Of a stretch of 64,000 nt of DNA, positions 1 through 10,060 are shown piece after piece. Location of the stretch: NCBI GenBank assembly GCA_029558835.1, contig JAKQDH010000008.1, positions 62,001 to 126,000 of the forward strand, read 5' to 3'. The position numbers and the translations under genes are program-made. The stretch is from Planctomycetota bacterium. Lineage in GTDB: Bacteria; Planctomycetota; Phycisphaerae; UBA1845. The notes beneath the pieces are model-generated. The model made no database searches and was not told the DNA's origin. It saw nothing but the letters and a program-made list of their open reading frames with translations. Every line of letters begins with the position of its first letter. Position 1 is the first letter of the stretch.

Positions 1-1
1 G

Positions 2-1729
<1,728 letters not shown>

Positions 1730-1830
1730 GTCGCCAGCCTCCCCGCGGCCTCGTCGGCACCGCGCCATTGCTCTCGAAGCCAATGCATGTTAAGCGTGCG
1801 TAAGAGCGGGGGACTGCCGCGACGTTTACG

Positions 1831-2601
1831 ATGACACGACGCCTTGTTCAATCGGTTGCCTGCACAACGCAAGTGGACGAACTGCGCGCGCAGGCAGTCG
1901 CCGCCGCGCAGGGTGGCTGGGACGGCGTGGAGCTGGTACTCCAGGGCGAGCCGGCGGACGCGGCGGTGACCGTGCCCGAGGTCGCCACGCCGGTCTGGGC
2001 AGTGGCGCTGCGGTGCAGCGACACGCGGGCGGAGGCAGCGGCCACGAAGGTCGTCGCGGCCCTGCCGTGGACGCAACATGCCGGGGCGCGCACGCTGAAT
2101 CTCCAATTGCCGGGGCTCGTCGGAGCAGGCGAGGAGACAGGTTTCCACCGTTACGCCGATGCCCTGAACTTCCTGTACGATCTGCTCGCGCTGCTCTACG
2201 TCGAAGCGGAGTGCAGCGGCGTGAAGCTGGCCGTCGAGGCACCGGCACCGGGGTGGCTGGGGTCGCCGGTGGAACTGCGCGACCTGCTCGATCGCGTGGC
2301 CAGCGGCGCGGTGGGCGTCTGCGTGCACGCGGCGCGGCTGCCGAGTATGCCGATCCTGGAGGACTGGCTGCTGACCCTGGATCGGCGGGCGTTCGCCATT
2401 CGCCTGTCCGCGTCGTCCTTCGCGGCCGGGCCAACCGGTATCAACGTGAAACCAGTGGAGCGGCTGCGGGCAGCCCTGGATGCGGCTGACTACCGTGGCC
2501 TGATCATCGCCGGCCGCGCAGTGCCCGCCGCGGCATTGGCGGGTGGCCCAGGTCCTTCGGCGAGCGTGGGTGGCCCAGGTCCTTTGGACCTGGGGGACTG
2601 A
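1831..2601 (+). CDS. Xylose-isomerase-like TIM-barrel protein
   Basis: A 256-residue soluble protein that reads like the sugar phosphate isomerase/epimerase (AP endonuclease 2-like) TIM-barrel superfamily. WDGVELVLQGEP near the N-terminus, a long helix before GVKLAVEAPAPG, and the segment ELRDLLDRVASGAVGVCVHAARLPS resemble the beta-alpha pattern of that family. The usual metal-ligand Glu/His set is only partly recognisable, so the catalytic state is uncertain and no substrate can be named. It starts 100 bp after ligA with no strong Shine-Dalgarno. The last 20 residues are Gly/Pro-rich and encoded by a duplicated DNA segment that ends in a terminator-like hairpin, so they are probably not part of the fold. 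Confidence 0.6.
   Translation: MTRRLVQSVACTTQVDELRAQAVAAAQGGWDGVELVLQGEPADAAVTVPEVATPVWAVALRCSDTRAEAAATKVVAALPWTQHAGARTLNLQLPGLVGAGEETGFHRYADALNFLYDLLALLYVEAECSGVKLAVEAPAPGWLGSPVELRDLLDRVASGAVGVCVHAARLPSMPILEDWLLTLDRRAFAIRLSASSFAAGPTGINVKPVERLRAALDAADYRGLIIAGRAVPAAALAGGPGPSASVGGPGPLDLGD
2574..2594 (+). terminator. Hairpin at the 3' end of the TIM-barrel gene
   Basis: Perfect 9-bp inverted repeat (CCCAGGTCC, loop TTT, GGACCTGGG) ending seven bases before the stop codon at 2601. The left arm is part of a direct repeat (GGGTGGCCCAGGTCCTT) also present at about 2541-2557. There is no T-tract, so it may be a terminator or simply a copy of a hairpin repeat. Confidence 0.35.
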
Positions 2602-2742
2602 TGAAAGCCGCGCCGGCCGTCCGGCGTCGGAACCCGCCGACCCATGCCTGGCGCACCGCGAAAGCACTACCGCGACGTGGCCTCACATGCTGGGCGCGCG
2701 TCGGTCATCGCATCAGGTGGTGATGCAGGAGAAAAGTAGACG

Positions 2743-4422
2743 ATGGCAACGAAACTGGTGATCGTCGGCGGCGTGGCGGCCGGGGCGGCCGCCGCCACGC
2801 GGGCCCGCCGGCTCGATGAGTTCGCGGACATCATCATCTTCGAGCGCAGCGGGTATGTCTCGTTCGCCAGTTGCGGCCTGCCGTATCACGTTGGCAGGAT
2901 CATCCCCCGCCGCGCGAGCCTGCTGATCACCTCGCCCGAGCGGTTCCGGGAGTGGTTCAATATCGACGTGCGCGTGCGGCACGAGGTGTTGAGCATCGAC
3001 CGCGTCGCCCGACGCGTTCGCGTACGGGATCTGGAGTCGGGACGGGAATTCGATGAACCGTATGACAAGTTGATTCTTACGCCGGGCGCCTCCGCCGTCG
3101 TGCCGCCCATCGACGGCAGCGCCAGCAGGAACGTCTTCGTGCTGCGCACCATCGAGGACATGGATGCGCTGAACGCCTACCTCGACGAGCGCCCGGTCCG
3201 CCGCGTGGCCGTCGTCGGCGCGGGTTTCATCGGGCTGGAGGCGACGGAGTGTCTGTGTCAACGTGGGCTCGAAGTGGACCTCATCGAGCTGCTCCCCCAG
3301 GTGTTGCCGCCGCTGGATGCCGACCTGGCGCCGCTGGTGGAAAGCCACCTGCGCGCCCACGGCGTGCGCCTGCACTTGGGAGCGGGACTGGAGTCGTTTG
3401 CGCTTGAAAACGGCCATGTGGCGGCCGTCGGAACGCGCGCTGGCCGAAGCATCCCCACGGATGCCGTCCTGGTCAGCGTCGGCGTCCGTCCCAACAACCG
3501 CCTGGCCCGCGACGCGGGGCTGGAGCTTACCGAACGCGGCGCCATCCGCGTCAACGACCGCCTGGAGACGAGCGACCCGAGCATCCTGGCCGCCGGCGAC
3601 GTGATCGAAGCGGTCCACGCCGTGACGGGTGTTCCCGTCTCAGTTCCCCTGGCCGGCCCGGCCGCCAGGCAGGGACGGTTGGCGGGCCAGCGTGCCGTCG
3701 GGTTCGAGGGCCCGCCGGCCGCCCGCGTGGCCGGTACCGCTATCGTCGAGGTGTTCGATCTGGTCGTCGCCGTAACCGGTCTCGGTCTCCAGGCCGCCAG
3801 GCGCGCCGGCCCGCCTTGCGCGCAGATCATCGCCCGGCGCCTGCACCACGTGGACTACTACCCCGGCGCGCAGCCGATGACCATCAAGCTCGTCTACGCC
3901 CCCGATACAGGCCGGCTACTGGGCGGGCAGATCGTCGGCGGGGCGGGAGTGGACCGCCGGATCGACGTGCTGGCCACCGCGCTCCACTTCGGGGGGACCG
4001 TGGACGACGTGGCGGACCTGGACCTGGCCTACGCGCCGCAGTTCGGGGCCGCGAAGGACCCGGTGGTCGTGGCCGCTCAGATCGCTCAGAACGAACGTTC
4101 GGGGCTGATCCAGCACGTGGACCCCGCCGAGCTGGAGGGCCTCTGCCGAGACGGGGCCCAGCTTGTGGACGCTCGGCCGGCCGCTGCGGCCGCCAGTTCC
4201 GGTGCCATCCCGGGGGCCGTGCAGATTCCGATGGCCACACTCCGGCAGCGCCTCGAAACGCTGGACCGCAGCCGGCCGGTGGTCCTGTACTGTGACGTCG
4301 GATACACGAGCTACCTGGCGGCCCGGGTCCTGCGGCAGCGGGGTTTCCCGAGGGTGTACAACCTGGCCGGTGGCTTCCGCTGGTACGTCGCTCGTGGGCT
4401 GCCCGTGGTCAGCACCGGCTGA
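2743..4422 (+). CDS. cdr: CoA-disulfide reductase-type flavoprotein fused to rhodanese domain
   Basis: A 559-residue FAD- and NAD(P)H-dependent oxidoreductase of the CoA-disulfide/persulfide reductase family with a C-terminal rhodanese domain. The FAD-binding motif is at the N-terminus (VIVGGVAAGAAAATRAR). The redox cysteine lies in SFASCGLPYHVG (about residue 44), the NAD(P)H-binding glycine motif is VAVVGAGFIGLEA, and ILAAGDV closes the FAD domain. The rhodanese domain (about 470-559) keeps the persulfide cysteine in YCDVGYTS. Known fused members reduce CoA disulfide, CoA persulfide or polysulfide, so a role in thiol redox or sulfane-sulfur handling is likely. It stands alone between unrelated genes. 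AGGAG lies 10-12 bases before the ATG. Confidence 0.88.
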   Translation: MATKLVIVGGVAAGAAAATRARRLDEFADIIIFERSGYVSFASCGLPYHVGRIIPRRASLLITSPERFREWFNIDVRVRHEVLSIDRVARRVRVRDLESGREFDEPYDKLILTPGASAVVPPIDGSASRNVFVLRTIEDMDALNAYLDERPVRRVAVVGAGFIGLEATECLCQRGLEVDLIELLPQVLPPLDADLAPLVESHLRAHGVRLHLGAGLESFALENGHVAAVGTRAGRSIPTDAVLVSVGVRPNNRLARDAGLELTERGAIRVNDRLETSDPSILAAGDVIEAVHAVTGVPVSVPLAGPAARQGRLAGQRAVGFEGPPAARVAGTAIVEVFDLVVAVTGLGLQAARRAGPPCAQIIARRLHHVDYYPGAQPMTIKLVYAPDTGRLLGGQIVGGAGVDRRIDVLATALHFGGTVDDVADLDLAYAPQFGAAKDPVVVAAQIAQNERSGLIQHVDPAELEGLCRDGAQLVDARPAAAAASSGAIPGAVQIPMATLRQRLETLDRSRPVVLYCDVGYTSYLAARVLRQRGFPRVYNLAGGFRWYVARGLPVVSTG

Positions 4423-4936
4423 CTGGCCCGCCGGGGACTACCGGCACCATTTCGGTGCCGAATCGGCTTCGGGAACCTCGTCTAACCCCTGTCGGCGGGT
4501 CTGGCAGCCATCGGACGGACCCTGACGCCGGACCGAGAGCCTCGCGACGACTCCTTCTGGTGGCACCCGTCGGCCGGCGGGCGGCCGAGGCCACTTCTGC
4601 GACCGCCTGCTTGGGGTCCGCTGCCCGGATCGCGGTATCGGTTCCGCCCCCCCCTGGCACCTCAATCCACTGTCCAGTGCGACCGCTGCCCGCACGCCAG
4701 TTCGCCTCAAGATTTTCTCACCTGACCGCCGATACAACGCTCGCCGAACATGGTAAGTTACCCAGATTGACATTCCAGATCACATGCGTGTTAATCTGCG
4801 TATTTATCTGGACATGCCGGGTTGGATTCCGGCAGTAAGGCAGAAACGTGTCGGACCGCTCCGGGACCGGGCAGGAGGCCCAAACCCGATGTGAGGGCCT
4901 CCCGTAGTCTGGTCCGCGTCAACAGGGAGTGTGCCG
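4423..4936. other. 514-bp intergenic spacer
   Basis: No convincing gene on either strand. The first 300 bases are GC-rich with no repeat I can recognise. The last 180 bases are relatively AT-rich and hold the putative promoter at 4767-4795. Confidence 0.5.
4767..4795 (+). promoter_or_regulatory. Putative sigma70-type promoter for the B12-binding gene
   Basis: TTGACA at 4767-4772, 17-bp spacer, GTTAAT at 4790-4795 (four of six matches to TATAAT). It lies about 140 bp upstream of the B12-binding-domain gene in an unusually AT-rich stretch. The -35 box is perfect and the -10 box weak. Confidence 0.4.
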
Positions 4937-5680
4937 ATGCCAGTGTCGCCGACGATCGAGCATTATGTGCGGTTGCTGCTTGCGGGGGACCGGGCCGGGT
5001 GTCGGAGCTTCGTTCGCGAGCAGGTGGGGAAGGCGAGTGATGTCACCGAGGTTTACACAGAGCTGCTCTGGCCGACCATGGAGCAGCTCGACCGGCTGTA
5101 CCGGGCAGACCGGATCAACGCCGCGGCCGAGCATATGGCTACCCGCATCAACCGCTGCATTGCAGACCAAGTGCAACTGGCCTTGCCACAGGGCGTCCCG
5201 AACGGGCGGCGACTGCTGATCGCCTGTGCGGAGGGGGAACCGGAGGAACTGGGGGCCCAGATGTGCGCGGACCTGTTTGAGGTCCGCGGGTGGGAGGTGT
5301 ATTTCCTGGGCGGAGGGGTTCCCAACGACGAAATCCTGAGTCTGGTCGGGCAATTGCGGCCGGACGTCCTGCTGATCTTCGGCACCCAGCCGGGGGGTGT
5401 GCCCGGCGTGCGTCGCCTGATTGACCTGCTGCATGAGGTGGGGGCCAATCCGACCATGAACGTGCTGGTTTCCGGGGGTGTCTTCGCGCGGGCGGATGGG
5501 CTCTGGAAGGAGGTCAACGCCGACCTGTTTGCCCGTACGGCGAAGGAGGCGATTCCGCTGGCGGAGAAGGCCCTCCCGCGCGAGCCGGGGACGCGGTCGG
5601 CCGGACCGGTCAAGCGCCGCCGCCGCCGGCGTCGCCCGCCACTGCTGGCGGACGAGCCGGATGCCGCCCTGACTCACTGA
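4937..5680 (+). CDS. Cobalamin-binding-domain (B12-type) protein
   Basis: A 247-residue protein. Residues 1-85 form a helical module (YVRLLLAGDRAGC...ITRINRCI-like) resembling the cap domain that precedes B12-binding domains in methyltransferase-type and photoreceptor regulators. Residues 90-215 look like the B12-binding Rossmann fold: CAEGEPEELGAQM, FEVRGWEVYFLGGGVPNDEIL, and NVLVSGGVF. The signature DxHxxG is replaced by EPEELG, so the histidine that ligates cobalt in base-off forms is absent. The C-terminus carries a run of Arg/Lys followed by an acidic tail. ATG 4937 is preferred over GTG 4931 because AGGGAG ends seven bases before it. Substrate or partner unknown; it may be a regulator or corrinoid carrier. 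Confidence 0.7.
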   Translation: MPVSPTIEHYVRLLLAGDRAGCRSFVREQVGKASDVTEVYTELLWPTMEQLDRLYRADRINAAAEHMATRINRCIADQVQLALPQGVPNGRRLLIACAEGEPEELGAQMCADLFEVRGWEVYFLGGGVPNDEILSLVGQLRPDVLLIFGTQPGGVPGVRRLIDLLHEVGANPTMNVLVSGGVFARADGLWKEVNADLFARTAKEAIPLAEKALPREPGTRSAGPVKRRRRRRRPPLLADEPDAALTH

Positions 5681-5766
5681 GACTCAAGCCCCCGGTCTCA
5701 CCGACCCGTCGCAGAACCCCGGGGTCGCAGCGCCGGTCTCGAAAGCCGGTGCGTCGGGCCGCCCGA

Positions 5767-5800
5767 CGCCGGCCGCCGGGGGCCGACGCTACCTCTTCAA
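5767..5800 (+). repeat. Degenerate GGCCGACGCTAC hairpin repeat
   Basis: Copy of a hairpin element found again at 52171-52203: shared core GGGGGCCGACGCTAC followed by CTCTTCAAC here and TTGTTTAAC there. The stem is imperfect in this copy. It sits 90 bp after the B12-binding gene and may act as its terminator. Confidence 0.45.
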
Positions 5801-5862
5801 CGGCACCGCCGGGCGCACGGGGGCGAAATGCGGCATTTTCCCGATAATTCCCGACAGAACGC

Positions 5863-5891
5863 TTGATTACCGGACGTGCCCCGCATAGATT
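5863..5891 (+). promoter_or_regulatory. Putative sigma70-type promoter for the HU gene
   Basis: TTGATT at 5863-5868, 17-bp spacer, TAGATT at 5886-5891, about 55 bases upstream of the HU start codon. Position and spacing fit a housekeeping promoter; both boxes are imperfect. Confidence 0.45.
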
Positions 5892-5946
5892 CGTCCGGAA
5901 ATCTCCGGTAGGAGACGGCGCGGTTTTGAGGAAAGGAAACCGAAGA

Positions 5947-6279
5947 ATGGCTAAGAAAGCAGCAAGCAAGACGGCGGGAAAGCCTCGCCCCAAGAGCGAG
6001 GTGTATCGGGAGATTGCACAGACGGTCGGCGTGGCGCGGAAAGACGTGGCCGGCGTGTTCGACGCGCTCAGCAGCCTGATCAAGAAGGACCTCTCCAAGC
6101 GCGGCCCCGGCATCTTCACCATCCCGGGGCTGGTGAAGATCAAGGTGGTGAGCAAGCCGGCCACCAAGGCACGCCAGGGTGTCAACCCGTTCACCGGTGA
6201 GACGATGATGTTCAAGGCCAAGCCGGCGCGTCGGGTGGTCAAAGCGCAGGCATTGAAGGGCCTCAAGGCCATGGTCTGA
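5947..6279 (+). CDS. HU/IHF-family DNA-binding protein
   Basis: A 110-residue nucleoid protein. The body matches HU (EVYREIAQTVGVARKDVAGVFDAL dimerisation helices; IFTIPGLVKIKVV; the beta-arm segment KARQGVNPFTGE that inserts into the minor groove; C-terminal ARRVVKAQALKGLK). It is about 20 residues longer than classical HU because of a basic Lys/Ala N-terminal extension (KKAASKTAGKPRPK). ATG 5947 was chosen because AGGAAAGGAAA lies just upstream; the frame is open further upstream but without sense. Binds and bends DNA without strong sequence preference. Single gene with its own promoter. Confidence 0.93.
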   Translation: MAKKAASKTAGKPRPKSEVYREIAQTVGVARKDVAGVFDALSSLIKKDLSKRGPGIFTIPGLVKIKVVSKPATKARQGVNPFTGETMMFKAKPARRVVKAQALKGLKAMV

Positions 6280-6349
6280 CCCAGAAGCGGGAGCCGTTCC
6301 GCCGTCGCTTCGACGGCCAACCCACGGGTGGAACGCGCCGCAACCATGC

Positions 6350-6386
6350 GGGCGACGTCGGGCCGTGCTGCGGTCCCACGTCGCCC
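6350..6386. terminator. Terminator-like hairpin between convergent genes
   Basis: Perfect 9-bp stem GGGCGACGT/ACGTCGCCC around a 19-nt loop, followed by TTCTT on the plus strand. It lies between the HU gene (+) and the deoxyhypusine-synthase-like gene (-), where a bidirectional terminator is expected. Confidence 0.45.
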
Positions 6387-6470
6387 TTCTTCATGGGCGG
6401 CGGACGCCTTCCGCGCCGCGCCATCGTGCCACAGCGTGACACCTCTTCGCCGCGCGCACGGGAGATCGCA

Positions 6471-7445
6471 TCAGCCGGCCGCGGCGAGCCGCTCCAGGAC
6501 CGCCTGACGCAGCAGCGGCAGCAGGATCTCGTGCTGACCCACGACTTCGTGGCCATGCCCTGCCGCGACGGGGCGGGTCACCACGTTGGCATGCGGGCGG
6601 TAGTGGCGGATCATGTCGAAGTTGGCCGTCACCAGCGCGTCGAGGTCGGCGCCGAGATTGCGCGCGACCGAGACCGCCTTGAGAAACACCTCGGGGAGAA
6701 TCACCGCCGAGCCGATGTTGAGCCACACGCCGCCGGCGCCGCCGGCGGTGGCCGCCCCGAGGTCACCGACCACGGCGCAGAGCAGTCGGAAGTCATGCAT
6801 ACTGGCCGCCCCCCACGCGGCACCATCGGCACCCGCCGACATGTGTACGGTGTCGGTCCCCAGCGCCACGTGCACGGTCGCGGGAATACCCACGTCAGCC
6901 GCGGTAGCAAGAATGCTCGCCTCGGCGTGCGGGACGCGTTGTGTCAACAGCAGTCTCCCCACGGCCGTGCCCAAACCGACCTGCACCTGCCGCGCCCATG
7001 ACACGGCCTCGTCGAAGAAGTCCATCGTCTCGCGCACCATGCCGAAGGTACCGTCGCGGATGGTAGGGGCCACGTCCTCGCTGGTTTCGCCGAGGGTAGC
7101 GATTTCGACGTCGTGAATGGCCGTCGCACCGTTGCAGGCGACCGCACGCACGATGCCCCGCCGAATCAGGTCGACGATGACGGGCCCGCAGCCGACCTTG
7201 ACGACGTGGGCCCCCAGGGCGGCCACGATGGGGCGATTCGCCCTCACCGCCTGCACCATCGCCGCCACCACGCTACGGAGGGCGGCCGCACCCAGGACAT
7301 CCGGCAGCGAGTCGATCAGTTCGGCAGCCGAGGCGCCCGGCTCCGGCAAACGCGCTGCCTGGCGGAGGGCGGCCTTGTGCTGCCGCTGCCGGATGCTGTA
7401 GGTACGGATGCGCCGCGGATCGATCGGCTCATAGGCATTGGTCAT
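6471..7445 (-). CDS. Deoxyhypusine-synthase-like protein of unknown function
   Basis: A 324-residue protein whose central region (GAHVVKVGCGPVIVDLIRRG, then ACNGATAIHDVEIATLGETS and EDVAPTIRDGTFGM) resembles the NAD-binding Rossmann-like fold of deoxyhypusine synthase homologues found in bacteria. The resemblance is by memory of the motif pattern. Bacteria generally lack the eIF5A substrate, so the reaction is unknown. The glycine-rich stretch AATAGGAGGVWLNIGSAVILPE near the C-terminus is also typical. ATG 7445 is preferred to TTG 7451 because GGGATGAG ends six bases upstream. It is followed by nothing on its strand and sits 21 bp downstream of lpxK, so the two are probably cotranscribed. Confidence 0.6.
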   Translation of the reverse strand: MTNAYEPIDPRRIRTYSIRQRQHKAALRQAARLPEPGASAAELIDSLPDVLGAAALRSVVAAMVQAVRANRPIVAALGAHVVKVGCGPVIVDLIRRGIVRAVACNGATAIHDVEIATLGETSEDVAPTIRDGTFGMVRETMDFFDEAVSWARQVQVGLGTAVGRLLLTQRVPHAEASILATAADVGIPATVHVALGTDTVHMSAGADGAAWGAASMHDFRLLCAVVGDLGAATAGGAGGVWLNIGSAVILPEVFLKAVSVARNLGADLDALVTANFDMIRHYRPHANVVTRPVAAGHGHEVVGQHEILLPLLRQAVLERLAAAG

Positions 7446-7466
7446 GGGCAACTCATCCCGTGCTGG

Positions 7467-8591
7467 TCACGCGTCTCGGTCAAGGGGGACGGGACCCCCG
7501 CCGAGAGGGGCATCCCGCCGCGCGCACGACTCGCGCAGCATCCGATCCAGAACGGTCCCGCCGTCGCCGAGGAAGTCGATGGCCACGCGGACGACGCCCG
7601 CGCGCGCGGCCGGTGTCTGCGGCAGACCGGCCAGCTTGACCGCGTCTTTCTCCGTCGTCAGCAGCAGGTCAAACGGTGGGAACCTGCCCGGCTTCAACAA
7701 GTCCAACAGGTCATGCGTGCGGTACTGATGATGGTCCGGCCACCATTGCCGCCCCACCACTGTGATCCCCAGCGTCCGCACGGTGGTCAGGAACGGGTCG
7801 GGGTTGCCGATGCCGGCGAACACGACCGCACGCTGACCGGCCAGGTCGGGCAGGGGCGTGCCGTCGAGCTGCTCCACTCCCGTTACACGATGGCGACACT
7901 GGAGGTGGGTCGCCTGGGGAGCCAAGACGCGCACCCGCGCGTCGAGCTGCTCCAATTCGTGCCGGGCGACCTGGTCGGCACGGCTGATCACGATCACATC
8001 GGCCCGACGCAGGGCGGAAGGCGGCTCGCGGAGCAACCCCCGGGGCAGCAGGTACCCGAAGCCGAACGGACAGGTGGCGTCGATCAGGACGATGTCCAGG
8101 TCGCGGGCAAGGCGGCGATGCTGGAAGCCGTCATCGAGGACGATGGTGTCGGCACCGTAGTTCTCGTGGGCGTCCAGGGCGGCCCGCACCCGGTCGGGGT
8201 CGGCCAGGCAAGTGACGGTCGGGCAGTGTCGCTGGATAAGGCGTTGCTCGTCGTTGGGTTCGTCGCCGGCGGCACCGTAGCCGCGGGAAACGACCACCGG
8301 GTTACATCCCAGGCGTTCGAGCCGCTGGACCAGGTCGATCACCAACGGCGTCTTGCCGGTACCGCCGGCCGTCAGGTTGCCGACGCTGAGCACGGGGATG
8401 GGCACGATCCGAGGCGCGCCGGGCCGGTCGTAATGGCGGTTGCGCGCACGCACGCCGAGGCCGTACAGACCGGCCGCTACGCGCAGGGCGGCGCGCAGCG
8501 GCAACGTCCAGGCGCCGGCCTGTCCGGACATGATCTTCCGATACCACAGGTGTGCGGCCATGATTGCGCTCGCATCTCGTGCGGACCGCAT
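7467..8591 (-). CDS. lpxK: Tetraacyldisaccharide 4'-kinase LpxK
   Basis: Phosphorylates the 4' position of tetraacyldisaccharide 1-phosphate to make lipid IVA in lipid A synthesis, at the inner face of the cytoplasmic membrane. The P-loop is SVGNLTAGGTGKTP. The family motifs VVSRGYG, DDGFQHRRLARDLDIVLID and LLPRGLLREP are all present, with VVFAGIGNPDPF and LTTEKDAVKL in the C-terminal half. Length (374 codons as drawn) is slightly above the usual 320-350. A second in-frame ATG at 8561 could be the true start, and neither has a clear Shine-Dalgarno. Implies an LPS-type outer membrane or its remnant. Confidence 0.93.
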   Translation of the reverse strand: MRSARDASAIMAAHLWYRKIMSGQAGAWTLPLRAALRVAAGLYGLGVRARNRHYDRPGAPRIVPIPVLSVGNLTAGGTGKTPLVIDLVQRLERLGCNPVVVSRGYGAAGDEPNDEQRLIQRHCPTVTCLADPDRVRAALDAHENYGADTIVLDDGFQHRRLARDLDIVLIDATCPFGFGYLLPRGLLREPPSALRRADVIVISRADQVARHELEQLDARVRVLAPQATHLQCRHRVTGVEQLDGTPLPDLAGQRAVVFAGIGNPDPFLTTVRTLGITVVGRQWWPDHHQYRTHDLLDLLKPGRFPPFDLLLTTEKDAVKLAGLPQTPAARAGVVRVAIDFLGDGGTVLDRMLRESCARRDAPLGGGPVPLDRDA

Positions 8592-8620
8592 GATAAGCCG
8601 CCGGCCGGCGTGAGGCGAGT

Positions 8621-8667
8621 GTCACAGCGCCCGTGGGTCACAGTGCCCGTGGGTCACAGTGCCCGAG
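8621..8667. repeat. Short tandem repeat, 16-bp unit, three copies
   Basis: Unit GTCACAGYGCCCGTGG at 8621-8636, 8637-8652 and a diverged third copy from 8653. It lies 30 bp upstream of the lpxK start on the minus-strand leader side. Confidence 0.8.
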
Positions 8668-8687
8668 CGCAAGCGGGGGGCACACAT

Positions 8688-8724
8688 GAATGGCGAATGG
8701 CGAAGAGCGAATCGCGAATGAAGG
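8688..8724 (+). repeat. AATGGCGAATGGCGAAGAGC repeat, copy 1
   Basis: Thirty-seven bases, AATGGCGA-type, shared in inverted orientation with 10338-10372 with one substitution. Both copies are followed (outward to inward differing) by a CGAGCCCGAGC segment. The two copies bracket the Memo-family gene. Confidence 0.75.
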
Positions 8725-8818
8725 AGGGCAACGCCATCCCGATCCGAGCCCGAGCAGAAGCACGGGGGCTCGGATGGGTGGGGCGGCAACGGGTATGGCG
8801 GAGGTTCGCTGGGCGGGC

Positions 8819-10060
8819 CTACGTGAACGCCACGGCCGCACAGGTCACGCCGCACTGGCGGGCGTCGTCCACGGCCTGGTGGTAGCCCAGCAGCGTGCCC
8901 AGGCAGCCCGGCAGGGCATGGGCGAGCACGTACATGCATCCCGCGCTGCACACGCGGGTGGGGTTCTCATCGGCGGCGACGCGAGCGAGGAAGGTCTCCG
9001 GATCGTTGGCCTCGAGCGCCTCGATAGCGCGGTGGTCGCGGCGCCGTACCTCCTCCAGCAGGGCATCATCAATGTGGTGGGCGTCACCGAACTCCGGGCC
9101 AACGTGGCTGAAGTCGGCCCCGGCCACCAGCAGCGTATCCCGGTCATCGCCCGACATCAGGTCGCGGAGGGCCGCCGCGAACTGCTTCAGACGCACTGCC
9201 AGGGACTCGGCGCCAGCGACACCCGCGTGCCCGTCGTCCGCGCCGGCATCGGGCGCGGGAAGGCAGGGATCAGGGCACAGCATCGGCACGATCTTGAACT
9301 TGCCGGCACCGAACACGTACTGCAGCCACGCGACCTGCAACTCGATCGAGTGTTCACGAGCGTGGTCCAGCTCCGACTCCCGCAAGTTGCCGCAACGCGC
9401 CTCGAGTTGTTCCACAAAGGCGGCGTCCGTCTCGGTCGTGCCCAGCGGGGTCGAGAACGACTGCGCGGTGGCCACCACGAAGCTGCCGCGCCCGAAGTGG
9501 TTGGTGCCCAGGATGACGATGCGCTCCGGAGCGGGACGGTCCCGCAGCGTGGCATAGGCGGCCGCGTAGCACGCGGAACCGCGCGGATAGTCCAGGTGCG
9601 GGGCGATGAGGCCGCGGACCACACCCGGAAGACTGCGTACGGGAATGCCCGCGAGCAGGTCGCGGAACAGGCTACCGGAGTCATCCTCGATGCCCAGGGC
9701 GGCCGCGTGCGGCATCGGGCGCGTGGGACCGCGGCGGTACTCCGCCAGCAGGTCGCGGTAAAACGCCTCGAACGATGGTCCCTCCAGGAAGTGCGCCTGG
9801 TCGAGGTGCTCCAGCAGGGAGTCAAGCGCACCCGGCGCGAGCGCCTGCCCGGACGCCAGCTCGAAGGTCCTGCAAATCTGGGCGCACGTCCGGGTGCCGT
9901 CCATCAGGGCGATCACCAGGGCCGCCGGCTGCGAGACCGACAGGACGACCGGGGAAAGGCCGCTGCCGTCGCGCAGGCCGATATGCGCCTCGTCGTCGCC
10001 GTCGACCGGAAAGGCCTCCAGCGGCCGCAATTGCGGCTTCCAGCTCGGATCAGAGATCAT
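8819..10060 (-). CDS. Memo-family protein (AmmeMemoRadiSam system protein B type)
   Basis: A 413-residue protein. Residues 140-413 match the Memo/AMMECR-associated protein B family, a fold related to class III extradiol dioxygenases: APHLDYPRG, ILGTNHFGRGSFV, EHSIELQVAWLQYV, LVAGADFSHVGP and CSAGCMYVLAHALPG. The histidines in these motifs are the expected metal ligands. The first 130 residues are an extension not needed for Memo; they look like a short beta/winged-helix module of the PqqD kind (VVLSVSQPAALVIALMDGTR). The AMMECR1 and radical SAM partners are not in the window. ATG 10060 is preferred to TTG 10066 because GGGGGAGAG lies seven bases upstream. Confidence 0.82.
   Translation of the reverse strand: MISDPSWKPQLRPLEAFPVDGDDEAHIGLRDGSGLSPVVLSVSQPAALVIALMDGTRTCAQICRTFELASGQALAPGALDSLLEHLDQAHFLEGPSFEAFYRDLLAEYRRGPTRPMPHAAALGIEDDSGSLFRDLLAGIPVRSLPGVVRGLIAPHLDYPRGSACYAAAYATLRDRPAPERIVILGTNHFGRGSFVVATAQSFSTPLGTTETDAAFVEQLEARCGNLRESELDHAREHSIELQVAWLQYVFGAGKFKIVPMLCPDPCLPAPDAGADDGHAGVAGAESLAVRLKQFAAALRDLMSGDDRDTLLVAGADFSHVGPEFGDAHHIDDALLEEVRRRDHRAIEALEANDPETFLARVAADENPTRVCSAGCMYVLAHALPGCLGTLLGYHQAVDDARQCGVTCAAVAFT

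Noticed and set aside
7113..8885. 590-codon plus-strand frame over lpxK
   Set aside because: Shadow of lpxK and of the gene before it; repeats and low-complexity content, no domain.
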